Source of the DNA: an uncultured Alphaproteobacteria bacterium
Lineage (GTDB): Bacteria > Pseudomonadota > Alphaproteobacteria > HIMB59
Direction: 5' to 3'
Assembly (NCBI GenBank): GCA_902557145.1
Contig: CACDYZ010000002.1
Span: 62,001-126,000 of the forward strand
DNA length: 64,000 nt
In this document: positions 8,250 through 17,203 of the stretch, in pieces
Position numbering within the stretch: the stretch's first letter is position 1
Layout of the letters: every line of letters starts with the position of its first letter
Program-made: the position numbers and the translations under genes
The notes under the pieces: model-generated
The model's database searches: none
What the model was told of the DNA's origin: nothing
The model's input: the letters and a program-made list of their open reading frames with translations, nothing else

Positions 8250-9088
8250 ATTGCATCGATAAACAAGTTACGAAACTTCAACGTGTTTAGACCGGGCTTT
8301 CCGTTTGAAATTGTATATTTATCAACTTTAATTATAGGCATGATAAAGTTTGTGGCACTTGTCATGAATGCCTCATCTGCATTAAGAAGTGATTTAATTG
8401 AAAATTTCTTTTCCTCAAATTTAAATTTGTTTTTTTTCAAAATAGAAATCAGTTTGTGTCGAGTACACCCTTTTAAAATTCTAAAGTTAAGTGGATGTGT
8501 AATACATTTGTTTTTCTTTATAATCCAAATACTAGAGGAGTTGCCCTCAGTTATCATATTCCTGTTATCAAATAGCACTGCTTCATGAGATTTATTTTTT
8601 TTAGCATGATTTGCAGCTAAAACATTTCCTAATAAAGATATGCTTTTAATATCAGATCTCTGCCATCTTACATCTGGATAAAGAGATGTTTTGACACCCT
8701 TTTGAGCCAGTTTATTTAAATATTCAAAATTTTTAATTATTGAATAAATAACAATGTTGGGTTTGAGGTTGTTCGAGTATTTGTGCTCCCTTGGGTTTTG
8801 ATCTCCCCTAGTAATCTGTATATAAACTATTCCCATTTCTAATTGATTAATTTTTTTGATTTTTTTAGTAATACTTTCAATCTGATTTTTATTCAGATTA
8901 ATTTTCATATTCATTTTTTTTAAGGAAACAAATAATCTATTTAAATGAAGTTTAAAATCTACAAATTCACTCTTAAAAACAGCAATAACTTCGTAAACAC
9001 CATCTGAGAACTGATAACCCCTATCCGTAACACTGACAGTTGATTTACTGAGTGGTTTATATTTTCCATTAATATAACAGGTTGTCAT
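8246..9088 (-). CDS. Class IV aminotransferase, D-amino-acid transaminase-like
   Basis: Fold-type IV PLP enzyme, the group of D-alanine aminotransferase, IlvE and aminodeoxychorismate lyase. Length 280 is typical. The N-terminus YINGKYKPLSKSTVSVTDRGYQFSDGVYE-like stretch is characteristic of D-amino-acid transaminases (start and end residues only are diagnostic here: YINGKY and DRGYQFSDG). The PLP lysine probably lies in the WQRSDIKSI segment, and the phosphate-binding region is ITEGNSSSIWI. It could supply D-Glu or D-Ala for peptidoglycan. First gene of the msrA-DnaJ-like-typA run. Confidence 0.85.
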   Translation of the reverse strand: MTTCYINGKYKPLSKSTVSVTDRGYQFSDGVYEVIAVFKSEFVDFKLHLNRLFVSLKKMNMKINLNKNQIESITKKIKKINQLEMGIVYIQITRGDQNPREHKYSNNLKPNIVIYSIIKNFEYLNKLAQKGVKTSLYPDVRWQRSDIKSISLLGNVLAANHAKKNKSHEAVLFDNRNMITEGNSSSIWIIKKNKCITHPLNFRILKGCTRHKLISILKKNKFKFEEKKFSIKSLLNADEAFMTSATNFIMPIIKVDKYTISNGKPGLNTLKFRNLFIDAI

Positions 9089-9117
9089 AATATTATCTTT
9101 TTGGTTATATTAGTATT

Positions 9118-9921
9118 ATGAATCTTAAAAGACGAGATTTTATTAAAAAATTCTCTTGTGCCTGTTGCGCACCTTTATTACTGCCTTCCTGCACTGAAGT
9201 TGCGATAACAAATCGTAAGCAACTCTCAATTATTTCTGATGAAAATATTAATCAACAAGCCCTTCAAGCTTATGAAAAAGTTAAAAAACAAGAAAATTTA
9301 ATAGAGTCCGGACCTAATTATAGAGCAGTAAAAGAAGTTGGCCTCAGAGTTACAGATTCTGTTGAGAAGTATTTTTTAAAGATGGGTCAGTCTGATTCCA
9401 TTAAAAACTATAATTGGGAGTTCATTTTGATAGATAGCAAAGACACCCTAAATGCCTGGTGCATGCCAGGTGGTAAAATTGCATTTTATACCGGCATCTT
9501 AGATATAACGGCAAATAATGATGGATTAGCCTCTGTAATGGGACACGAAATAGCTCATGCTGTTGCAAGACATAGCGTTGAAAGAGCTAGTCAAGCATTA
9601 GCTATTAACTTAGGCACCACAATATTAGATATAGCCCTTGAGGGTTCACTATCTAGCACCTCCGCTGATGATTATCTTGTTAATTTAGGATTATCTTTAC
9701 CTTTTAACAGACTCCAGGAGTCGGAAGCTGATTATTTAGGCTTAGCCTTTATGACTATGGCTAATTACGATAATCATGAATCTTATAGGGTATGGCAAAG
9801 AATGGCTGAAGTTCAAAAAGGAAACACTTCTCCAGAATTTTTATCCACGCACCCCTCTCCTAAAAATCGTATTGAAAAACTAAAGAATTGGATACCCGAA
9901 GTCGACTTAAGATTTACCTAA
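9118..9921 (+). CDS. M48-family zinc metalloprotease lipoprotein
   Basis: Periplasmic protease of the YggG/LoiP/BepA type. The zinc motif HEIAH is at residues 143-147 with the third ligand in ESEADYLG (Glu203). The N-terminus LKRRDFIKKF resembles a twin-arginine signal, followed by a lipobox LPSC with Cys25, so the protein is probably a lipoprotein. STHPSPKNRIEKL near the end is typical of the family. Known members degrade misassembled outer-membrane proteins. The gene is divergent from the aminotransferase operon (29-base gap), so the two share a promoter region. Confidence 0.92.
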   Translation: MNLKRRDFIKKFSCACCAPLLLPSCTEVAITNRKQLSIISDENINQQALQAYEKVKKQENLIESGPNYRAVKEVGLRVTDSVEKYFLKMGQSDSIKNYNWEFILIDSKDTLNAWCMPGGKIAFYTGILDITANNDGLASVMGHEIAHAVARHSVERASQALAINLGTTILDIALEGSLSSTSADDYLVNLGLSLPFNRLQESEADYLGLAFMTMANYDNHESYRVWQRMAEVQKGNTSPEFLSTHPSPKNRIEKLKNWIPEVDLRFT

Positions 9922-9974
9922 AAGCGTTGTTTTGTCATACTTCAAACAAATAAGAAATTTATTATATTCTAAAT

Positions 9975-10193
9975 ATGAATAAAGTTATTAAGTTAAAAAA
10001 ACAGTCCAAAACTAGTGAATCTGACAGTATTAAACAGCTAAACAGTAAGCTAAATAAACTTGATAAAAAAATTGATAATCTCTACGAGAGATTAGATGGC
10101 CACATTAATAAAATTGATAAGGTTTACTCTAGATTAGAGGAACACTTTTCTGGCATTGAAAAATTGTTATCCTTTTTTAAATTTAGAAAATAA
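9975..10193 (+). CDS. Small coiled-coil protein, unknown
   Basis: A 72-residue, highly charged protein. Residues ~18-65 form a heptad pattern (IKQLNSKLNKLDKKIDNLYERL onward, key hydrophobics at a/d positions), predicting a parallel coiled coil, with a short LLSFFKFRK tail that could touch a membrane. No signal peptide or known domain. It follows the M48 gene by 53 bases on the same strand and converges on the SRAP gene with no gap. The heptad regularity argues for a real gene; the function is unknown. Confidence 0.6.
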   Translation: MNKVIKLKKQSKTSESDSIKQLNSKLNKLDKKIDNLYERLDGHINKIDKVYSRLEEHFSGIEKLLSFFKFRK

Positions 10194-10763
10194 TCAATTC
10201 AATAATTCATATTTAATATTTTCAGAAGACTCTAATAAGGTTTTATAACTTTTTGAGAACCAATGATTTATTTTAGATTTGTTAATTATGACAGGATTTC
10301 TTTTATGAATAAACTCAATACTCTCTAAAGAAGATTTTGTTAAGATTGAAAAGTAATAGGTATTATCTATTAAATTAAATACTGCAGCAAAAAAACTAAC
10401 TGTTGTTTCAGTATGTAATTTAAATTTTTGTTTATGTGTATCTGTGTTTTTCCACTCAAAATAATAATTAAAAGGTATTAAACAACGATTATTCGCAATT
10501 AGTTTATTACTAAATGATTTTTCTTGAACAGTCTCTGATCGAATATTAAATAGTGTTTTTCCTTTTGGCAGCCAATCAAATAATAAACCCCATCTAGATT
10601 GTTTAAATAAATATTTAGAATTTTGTAATAAAATAATAGGAGCTTCAGTAGATGGAGAAATATTACCATTACTATATTCAAAAATAGATTTAAAGTTATT
10701 TATGGTTTCTTGTTTAAAATAAGATTGGTTATCTTTGAGATTAAGCGAATATCTTCCGCACAA
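10194..10763 (-). CDS. SRAP-domain protein (YedK/HMCES family)
   Basis: SOS-response-associated peptidase-like protein that crosslinks to abasic sites in single-stranded DNA through Cys2 after Met removal. The sequence begins MCGRYS, so Cys2 is present. Other family residues are NISPS, the NIRSET segment (active-site Asn), RCLIPFNYYFEW (catalytic Glu) and IHKRNPVII (His). At 189 residues it is slightly shorter than most members, with a reduced C-terminus. Activity against abasic-site DNA is established for YedK and human HMCES. Confidence 0.93.
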   Translation of the reverse strand: MCGRYSLNLKDNQSYFKQETINNFKSIFEYSNGNISPSTEAPIILLQNSKYLFKQSRWGLLFDWLPKGKTLFNIRSETVQEKSFSNKLIANNRCLIPFNYYFEWKNTDTHKQKFKLHTETTVSFFAAVFNLIDNTYYFSILTKSSLESIEFIHKRNPVIINKSKINHWFSKSYKTLLESSENIKYELLN

Positions 10764-10765
10764 AG

Positions 10766-11848
10766 TTAAATTTTTCTAAAGTTTAAGTAATTAGATATAT
10801 CAAAGTCTTTATATGAAGCTCTCAAACCCAAAAAACTAAAGTAATCATCTCTAATTTTGGTTCCAAGGGGTGTATCTGTATAGTTGTCTAAAACGCCACT
10901 GATATTTTTTTTAGCCTCAATAACAATATCCTTAGGTAATTGTCTAAATTCCACACCCAGTGATTTCAATTTTTCTATAGCCACAACCTCTTTGTACATA
11001 AAATCAGATAGCATTTCTTGATTTTCGGACTGACAAGCAAACTCAATAATACTTTTAGCTTCATTATCAAAAGAGTTCCATTTGTCTAAATTCATACCTA
11101 AAGATATCGAAACTGTAGGTTTTTTAAAATCAGGATAATAACAATAATTGGTTACTTTATAAAAACCAAACGCCAAATCCATGACTGGGTTTGACCAATC
11201 AGCAGCATCTATGGCGCCACTAGATAGTGACTGAAGTATTTCTCCACCAGGTATGTTTACTGGTGTGGCTCCCATTGTCTTTAATAAATCGCCACCCATA
11301 CCAGGACTTCTTATTTTAAGTCTAGCAACATCTTCAACGCTGTTTAATTCATTTTTAAACCATCCAAATAATGTTGATCCTGTATTACCAACTAAGAAAT
11401 GCTTAACATTAAAATCTGACCCTAGCTCATCCCAAAGCATCTGACCATTTCCAGAGTAAATCCAGGAGTTAAATTCTTCTGCAGTCATGCCAAAAGGTAC
11501 TGCTGCAAAAAATGGGTAGGCTTTATTTTTTCCTCCCCAGTAAAATTCTGCTGAATGATATAAATCAGCTGTGCCAGATGAAACAGCATCAAAAACTCCA
11601 AATGGTGGGACTAGTTTACCAGCAGAGTAAACATTAACCTTAATTCTCTTGTTAGATAAACTTTCAATTCGTTGAGCTAATCGATTTGCTCCCAAGCCGA
11701 TACCTGGAAAACTCTCTGGCCAAGAGGTGACCATATTTAATTCAGTAGTTGTGCTAGCATGCACATTAAACGTAGAAAAAGTAGCCGCACCTAATACTGG
11801 TATAGAGGCATTTTTTATAAAACTTCTTCTATTAATTTTTTTTTTCAT
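10766..11848 (-). CDS. TRAP transporter solute-binding protein, DctP/TakP-like
   Basis: Periplasmic binding protein of a tripartite ATP-independent transporter. Start chosen at ATG 11848, giving MKKKINRRSFIKN, a twin-arginine signal with cleavage after VHA. The longer frame to 12049 crosses into the divergent gene and carries no signal. Family features include VTSWPESFPGIG, VYSAGKLVPPFGVFDAVSSGTADLYH, KIRSPGMGGDLLKTMGATPVNIPGGEI (read in parts) and DAADWSNP, which resemble the 2-oxoacid binder TakP. About 360 residues. No DctQ or DctM permease gene is present in this window, so the membrane partner must lie elsewhere. Confidence 0.93.
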   Translation of the reverse strand: MKKKINRRSFIKNASIPVLGAATFSTFNVHASTTTELNMVTSWPESFPGIGLGANRLAQRIESLSNKRIKVNVYSAGKLVPPFGVFDAVSSGTADLYHSAEFYWGGKNKAYPFFAAVPFGMTAEEFNSWIYSGNGQMLWDELGSDFNVKHFLVGNTGSTLFGWFKNELNSVEDVARLKIRSPGMGGDLLKTMGATPVNIPGGEILQSLSSGAIDAADWSNPVMDLAFGFYKVTNYCYYPDFKKPTVSISLGMNLDKWNSFDNEAKSIIEFACQSENQEMLSDFMYKEVVAIEKLKSLGVEFRQLPKDIVIEAKKNISGVLDNYTDTPLGTKIRDDYFSFLGLRASYKDFDISNYLNFRKI

Positions 11849-11885
11849 AATATTATAAATATAAGATAACACTTTATAAATAAAA

Positions 11886-12404
11886 ATGAAATTAGAAGCA
11901 AAAAGTTTATTAGCCGCACTAGATGAACAGAAAATTGAATATAAGCTTTTTGAACATGAAGCCTTTTTTACTGTCGAAGAATCAAGTAAATTAAAGATAG
12001 ATTTGAATATGCAAGGTGCGCATACAAAAAACTTATTTTTAAGAGACAAAAAAAGAAATTTTTATTTACTATCCTGCTTAGATAATACTGAAGTAGATCT
12101 AAAAATAATTAAAAATACAATCCAATGCCAAGGTAATCTTTCCTTTGGAAGTGCAGATTATTTATATGAAAAATTAGGAGTTAAACCAGGTTCTGTTAGC
12201 CCCTACTCTTTAATTAATAATCCAGATAAAGATGTAAGTTTTTACTTAGATAAGGGAATTTGTGAATTTGAGTTATGTAATTTTCACCCGCTAGATAATA
12301 CCAAAACTATCCAAGTAAAAACAACAGATTGCATAAAATTTTTAAAAACAATAACAATTGTAAAGTTGATTGATTTTAGAACTATGGAAATTACTAATCT
12401 CTAA
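11886..12404 (+). CDS. Prolyl-tRNA associated deacylase ProXp-ala (PrdX)
   Basis: Trans-editing enzyme that hydrolyses Ala-tRNA-Pro. The 172-residue length, the HEAFFTVEES start, GAHTKNLFLRDKK, SFGSADYLYEKLGVKPGSVSPYSL (read in parts) and the late FHPLDNTKT are characteristic of PrdX-type proteins, distinct from the YbaK-like gene at 3208-3666. It is divergent from the TRAP binding-protein gene with a 37-base gap and overlaps yajQ tail-to-tail by 11 bases. Confidence 0.92.
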   Translation: MKLEAKSLLAALDEQKIEYKLFEHEAFFTVEESSKLKIDLNMQGAHTKNLFLRDKKRNFYLLSCLDNTEVDLKIIKNTIQCQGNLSFGSADYLYEKLGVKPGSVSPYSLINNPDKDVSFYLDKGICEFELCNFHPLDNTKTIQVKTTDCIKFLKTITIVKLIDFRTMEITNL

Positions 12405-12879
12405 AATTTTGAAACTGTAGTGGGATTTTAATATCGCTTGTTTTCAATAATTCAATCATGGATTGTAAATCATCTCTTTTTTTTCCTGTAATTCTCACTT
12501 CATCACCATTTATGGAGGCCTGAACTTTAGCCTTTGATGTTTTTATAAGATTTGTAATTTTTTTTGCATCCTCTTTAGAAATACCATTAAGTATATCTAT
12601 AAACTGTCTTACTCTATTACCTGAGGCGGTCTCTGTTGATTTAACATGAATAAATTTAGGATCAATTTTTCTTCTCACTATATTATTTTTTAAAATATCA
12701 TTGAACTGGGATAATTTTGTATTATCAGTCGTTTCAATTGTGATTGAAAAATCAGAACGCTCGATTGAAGAATTTGTATTCTTAAAGTCAAATCTATTAT
12801 CAACTTCTCTTTTTGTATTATTGATGGCATTATCGATTTCTTGAATATCCGGTGAAGAAACAACATCAAAAGAAGGCAT
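12394..12879 (-). CDS. yajQ: YajQ-family nucleotide-binding protein
   Basis: Cytoplasmic protein of the YajQ/UPF0234 family; a Xanthomonas member binds cyclic di-GMP. Start at ATG 12879 gives MPSFDVVS, the canonical family N-terminus; the frame runs 5 codons further upstream. EIDNAINNTKREVDNRFDFK (first half) and the C-terminal DVRITGKKRDDLQ-type segment are conserved. About 161 residues, normal. Its start lies 2 bases from the start of the divergent EamA transporter, and its 3' end overlaps ProXp-ala. Confidence 0.95.
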   Translation of the reverse strand: MPSFDVVSSPDIQEIDNAINNTKREVDNRFDFKNTNSSIERSDFSITIETTDNTKLSQFNDILKNNIVRRKIDPKFIHVKSTETASGNRVRQFIDILNGISKEDAKKITNLIKTSKAKVQASINGDEVRITGKKRDDLQSMIELLKTSDIKIPLQFQNFRD

Positions 12880-12881
12880 AA

Positions 12882-13754
12882 TTGAACAATACAATATTTT
12901 TATTTATTTCAACACTAATAGTTTGGGGACCTACTTGGTATATAATTAAATTTCAGCTGGGAATAGTCGATCCAATGACATCGGTTTTTTATCGATTTTT
13001 TTTATCTGCCATCATAATTTTACTCTTTTGTGCATTCAAAAAAATAAACCTTAGATTTTCATTGAAGGAACACCTCTTGATTGCAGCTCTTGGTATTTCG
13101 TTATTTAATATAAATTATGTTTTTTTCTACCTTTCCACAGTGCATTTAATCAGTGGATTTGTCGCTTTATGTTTTTCATCAATTTTATTTATGAATGTTG
13201 TTAATAACATTGTCTTTAAACGTAAATATCCCAAAATTATGACACTAGTTGGAGGCCTCATTGGAACTTTAGGTTTATTATTTATTTTTTATGATGAAAT
13301 CATTAACTTTGAATTTTCAAAGAGTACGAGTATTGGAATATTATTAGGAGTATTGGCGACCTACTTTGCATCTATAGGAAACTTAATATCAGAGTACACT
13401 TCTAAAATTAAATTGAATGTTGTGGCTGTTACAGGTTATGGAATGTTATATGGCTCTGTAACCTTACTAATTTATCTATTCGTAGTTGGTATAGATTTAA
13501 ATTTTGATTTTAGTTATAGATATATAATTTCTCTTTTATATTTATCAATCTTTGGAAGTGTATTTGGTTTTATTCTCTACTTGTCAATTATTAAAAATAT
13601 TGGGGCAAATGATGCAGCTTATGTTGCAATCATAATGCCTCTCATAGCACTAATAATTTCTACCATATTTGAAGGATTGATATGGGATATGAACTTATAC
13701 ATAGGTGCGTTTTTAGTACTATTTGGAAATATTTTAATTTTAAAAAGAAATTAG
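12882..13754 (+). CDS. EamA/DMT-superfamily transporter
   Basis: Inner-membrane drug/metabolite transporter of about 290 residues with ten predicted helices in two EamA repeats. Family features are the IVWGPTWYIIK start, PMTSVFYRFFLSA in helix 2, FVALCFSSILFMN, and the second-repeat ANDAAYVAIIMPLIAL. Substrate unknown; the family exports amino acids and metabolites. The start is TTG at 12882; the next Met is after the first helix, so this start is the sensible choice. Its start is almost back-to-back with that of yajQ. Confidence 0.9.
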   Translation: MNNTIFLFISTLIVWGPTWYIIKFQLGIVDPMTSVFYRFFLSAIIILLFCAFKKINLRFSLKEHLLIAALGISLFNINYVFFYLSTVHLISGFVALCFSSILFMNVVNNIVFKRKYPKIMTLVGGLIGTLGLLFIFYDEIINFEFSKSTSIGILLGVLATYFASIGNLISEYTSKIKLNVVAVTGYGMLYGSVTLLIYLFVVGIDLNFDFSYRYIISLLYLSIFGSVFGFILYLSIIKNIGANDAAYVAIIMPLIALIISTIFEGLIWDMNLYIGAFLVLFGNILILKRN

Positions 13755-14893
13755 TTTTTAAATAATTTTTTTTGCATAATTACAATCATACTTGCTATTA
13801 AAAAAAGTATCAACATGGGTGTATAAACGAATTCAATACCAAAGATATCTGCAACATATCCTAAGGCAGGTGGTGCAATCATAAAAACACCATAAACCCC
13901 TATCGTGATAATAGTTATTCCCACCGTAGGATTCACATTTTCAATCGAAGATCCGAAGGTGTAACAAATAGGGATAATAGATGAGACACTGAAACCAGCA
14001 ATAATAAAACCTATAATTGCAAATGTTAAGGAACTACTTAATGCTATTACTAGTGATCCTAACAAAGAACCGATCACTGAAAGGACAAGAAAATTATAGA
14101 TACCAAATAATTCTTTTAATTTATCACCAATTAATCTTCCAAAAACCATACTTCCGTTAAAGGCTATTGCGGCAAGGCCAATATTAAAACCATCAGCATT
14201 AATATAATCTCTCATATATAAAGATCCCCAAGAGTCTGTGCCCCCTTCTAAAAATACTGCTGTGACAGCTAACACAAATAAAACTATTAGAAACAATGGC
14301 CAGTTAAAAAAAATAGAAAAAAAAGATAAAGAGTCTGATTTATTATTTTTTATAGTTAAGCTGCTAAAAAAAATTACTGGGGCTAAAATTGCAACAAACA
14401 CAATTGAATTTATAAAAAAACTAATTTTAAACTCCAAAAATAAACTGGTTAGCAAAGAACCGGACAACAATCCAATACTCCAAAACGCATGAAAACCTGA
14501 CATCATGGGTTTATTAAACTTTTTCTCTAAAGAGGTCGCTTGCACATTAAGAATTACCTCAAATAGTCCATAACAAACACCAAATATAAAACTCAGCAAT
14601 GCCATGAATTCAAATAATTGTGCAAATGGTATTAAAAGCCATAAAACACTTATAATAAATCCAGACATAAGGGATATTTTTTTGGACGAATAAAGTTGTG
14701 TTATTTTTGGTGCAACGATCATTGTTAAAACAGAACCAATTGAAAAGATAACAAATAAATAACCCATCCCAGTGTAATCAACTTCTATTTGATCTTTTAT
14801 ATCGGGAATTCTAACAGCCCATAAACCTACAAAAAAAGAAATTGAAAAAAATAGTGCTTTGCATGCATTAGTATCTGAAATATGAATTTTCAA
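13751..14893 (-). CDS. Major facilitator superfamily transporter, YbjJ-like
   Basis: Inner-membrane MFS permease of 380 residues with about twelve helices. The N-terminal FFVGLWAVRIPDIKDQI and GMGYLFVIFSIGS resemble the YbjJ-like MFS subgroup, and helix 4 carries GVCYGLFEVILNVQATSLE. FNGSMVFGRLIGDKLKELFG is the second-half loop motif. The substrate cannot be read from sequence. It overlaps the EamA gene tail-to-tail by 4 bases, so neither gene has a separate terminator. Confidence 0.88.
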   Translation of the reverse strand: MKIHISDTNACKALFFSISFFVGLWAVRIPDIKDQIEVDYTGMGYLFVIFSIGSVLTMIVAPKITQLYSSKKISLMSGFIISVLWLLIPFAQLFEFMALLSFIFGVCYGLFEVILNVQATSLEKKFNKPMMSGFHAFWSIGLLSGSLLTSLFLEFKISFFINSIVFVAILAPVIFFSSLTIKNNKSDSLSFFSIFFNWPLFLIVLFVLAVTAVFLEGGTDSWGSLYMRDYINADGFNIGLAAIAFNGSMVFGRLIGDKLKELFGIYNFLVLSVIGSLLGSLVIALSSSLTFAIIGFIIAGFSVSSIIPICYTFGSSIENVNPTVGITIITIGVYGVFMIAPPALGYVADIFGIEFVYTPMLILFLIASMIVIMQKKLFKN

Positions 14894-14920
14894 TTTTTAA
14901 AATTAAAAGTAATTAAATTA

Positions 14921-15358
14921 CTACCATCCACCATCATCATCTGCTTTTTTATCTTTTACAGATTTACTTAATGATGTTTTAACTAACTTCCAAATACCAT
15001 TACCTGAAACAATTATTTCATTTTTTGAAAAAACTTCGCATTTCACAAAACATAAAGTTTTAGTCATTCTTTCAATAGAAGGAATACCTATTAATTCATC
15101 TCCTTTTTGAGCAGAAAAGGTAAAGTGTGTGTTCATTGATATAGTCACACATGGCCTATTACCAAATGACTTGTAAGCAGCATTACCCATTACATTATCT
15201 AAGACAGACATTAAAAAACCACCATGGGCAAAATTTCCTAAATTAAGATGTTTTTCAGCAACAGTTATACGATATATGTTCTGATTATTTTCTTGTTTTG
15301 TCTCTAATTCACCTAGTAATAATGAATACGAAGATTTTGATATTAACTTCCAGGTCAT
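14921..15358 (-). CDS. PaaI-family hotdog thioesterase
   Basis: Single hotdog-fold acyl-CoA thioesterase of about 145 residues. The motif NFAHGGFLMSVLDNVMG includes the HGG and catalytic Asp of the PaaI/YbgC-like group, followed by VTISMNTHFTFSAQKGDEL. Start chosen at ATG 15358 (MTWKLI); a TTG 27 bases upstream would add nine residues unlike the family. Acyl substrate unknown. It follows the MFS gene on the same strand and is divergent from the GGT-family gene. Confidence 0.88.
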   Translation of the reverse strand: MTWKLISKSSYSLLLGELETKQENNQNIYRITVAEKHLNLGNFAHGGFLMSVLDNVMGNAAYKSFGNRPCVTISMNTHFTFSAQKGDELIGIPSIERMTKTLCFVKCEVFSKNEIIVSGNGIWKLVKTSLSKSVKDKKADDDGGW

Positions 15359-15448
15359 ATATAACTTTATAATGCAATCTTTCAAAAAAGAAATGTTTTA
15401 TAAAATCACCAAGATAAATTTTTTAATGGACAAATAAATTTATACACA

Positions 15449-17203
15449 ATGAATAGATCTTTTAGGACAGATGACAACAGTTCAAATAGTTTTATACCTA
15501 GCTATTCAGGTACCAACGGCGCCATAGCAACTCATTCTAATTTATCTTCAATGACCGCTTATAGTATTTTAAATGATGATAAAGGGAATGCATTTGATGC
15601 TGCTGCTGGAGCGATGTTAGTTGAAGGCCTCGTCAATCCTCAAATGTTTGGAATGGGAGGAGAAGGAGTGATGATTTTAAAACCAAAAGATCAAAATCCT
15701 TTAGTTTTAAATGGAAATACAATATCTCCAAGAAAATTTGATTTTTTAAACTTAGTTACAAGGGGTTATACAGAAGTACCTGATCAGGGTATTCTAAGTG
15801 CTGGTGTCCCCGCTGCATTTTCTTCTATTTTTAGGATGTTGCAAAGATACGGGAGTCTTGATTTTAAAACAATCTCTCAATATGCAAAGGTATATGGGAG
15901 GGAAGGTTTTCCAATACACACTGGAATTATTAATCAAAATAAATTTGGATTAAATAGTTTAAAAGAAAAATTTAGGAAAGAATGGAAAAATTCAGCAAAA
16001 CTATATTTTAAAAATAATAAAGATATTCCAAAAGTTGGAAGCTTATTTAAAAATTTAGCTTACTCAAACTTATTAGACTATCTGGGTAATTATGAAAAAA
16101 AAATTACTGGTACTCGAAACAATAAGTTTAATAAATTACATGATGCTTTTTATAAGGGCGATGTAGCGAATTCTATTTTAAAATTTTCTAAAAAAAATGA
16201 TGGTCTTCTCTCAAAAGAAGATTTTGAAAATTTTAATGTAAAGTTTGAAAAAACGATTTTCGAGAAATATGGTGATTTTCAAGTCCATAAAACAAATTTT
16301 TGGGGTCAAGGATTAACAAGTTTAATGATGTTAAAAATGGCAAATAAACAAAAAATTAAAACTCTACAATCAGCTGATGATATTCATAAATTTATTGAAA
16401 TTTTAAAATTAACATTTGCTGACAGAGAGATGTATTTTACTGGTAAAAACAATACAAGAGTAAAGGCAAGTCACCTATTAAATGATACTTATTTGAATAA
16501 AAGAATTCGACTAATTACAGAAAAGGCTATTGATACAATCATCCCTGGAGATCCTCTATCTAAAAATTCTTTACTGCCAATCGACAATGACATTAAACCA
16601 TGGGGAGCTGGGACTGTACATATTAGCATTATAGACAAGGATAATAATGCAGTTTCATGCACACCTAGTGGAGGCTGGATTAGATCTAATGAAGTAATTA
16701 ATGAATTAGGATTTCCTTTAGGAAATAGACTGATGACCTTTTATTTATCAAAACCTGGTCATGCAAATTTCATTACTCCTTTGCAACAACCAAGAACAAC
16801 GCTGAGTCCAACTTTGATTATCAATCATAAGAAAAAGGAAATATTAAGTTGTGGGACTATGGGTGGTGATGCTCAAGACCAATGGCAGGCTCAATTTTTA
16901 ATGAATTATATGTTTTCAAAGAAAAATATAGATCAAGCCTTAAATGAGCCCAGAGTTTCATCAGAGCATTTACCTGCTTTTTTCCATCCACATGATCCAA
17001 ATTATAAACAGTTATTGTTAGAAGAGCGGCTTGCACCCTTACAGTCAAAATTAATTAAAAAAGGTCATAAATGCCAAACAGTTACTGACTGGAGTGAAGG
17101 TTTTATATTATGCACTAGAAAGAAAAATAAAATTTATGATGCATATGCAGATATTAGAAGTTATAAAAGTCAAATATTTCAAGCACAAGCATTGGCATGG
17201 TAA
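15449..17203 (+). CDS. Gamma-glutamyltransferase family protein (Ntn hydrolase)
   Basis: Member of the GGT family, which self-cleaves before a conserved Thr to form large and small subunits and then transfers or hydrolyses gamma-glutamyl groups. GNAFDAAAGAMLVEGLVNPQMFGMGG (in parts) is the large-subunit signature. The predicted nucleophile is Thr389 in WGAGTVHISIID, followed by NAVSCTPSGG. There is no signal peptide, so it is probably cytoplasmic like YwrD-type proteins, and the substrate may not be glutathione. Length 584 is normal. Its stop overlaps the mazG start by 7 bases. Confidence 0.9.
   Translation: MNRSFRTDDNSSNSFIPSYSGTNGAIATHSNLSSMTAYSILNDDKGNAFDAAAGAMLVEGLVNPQMFGMGGEGVMILKPKDQNPLVLNGNTISPRKFDFLNLVTRGYTEVPDQGILSAGVPAAFSSIFRMLQRYGSLDFKTISQYAKVYGREGFPIHTGIINQNKFGLNSLKEKFRKEWKNSAKLYFKNNKDIPKVGSLFKNLAYSNLLDYLGNYEKKITGTRNNKFNKLHDAFYKGDVANSILKFSKKNDGLLSKEDFENFNVKFEKTIFEKYGDFQVHKTNFWGQGLTSLMMLKMANKQKIKTLQSADDIHKFIEILKLTFADREMYFTGKNNTRVKASHLLNDTYLNKRIRLITEKAIDTIIPGDPLSKNSLLPIDNDIKPWGAGTVHISIIDKDNNAVSCTPSGGWIRSNEVINELGFPLGNRLMTFYLSKPGHANFITPLQQPRTTLSPTLIINHKKKEILSCGTMGGDAQDQWQAQFLMNYMFSKKNIDQALNEPRVSSEHLPAFFHPHDPNYKQLLLEERLAPLQSKLIKKGHKCQTVTDWSEGFILCTRKKNKIYDAYADIRSYKSQIFQAQALAW

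Noticed and set aside
11849-12049. Longer N-terminus of the TRAP binding protein up to 12049
   Set aside because: The extension crosses the divergent ProXp-ala gene, has no family similarity and would bury the twin-arginine signal that begins at 11848.
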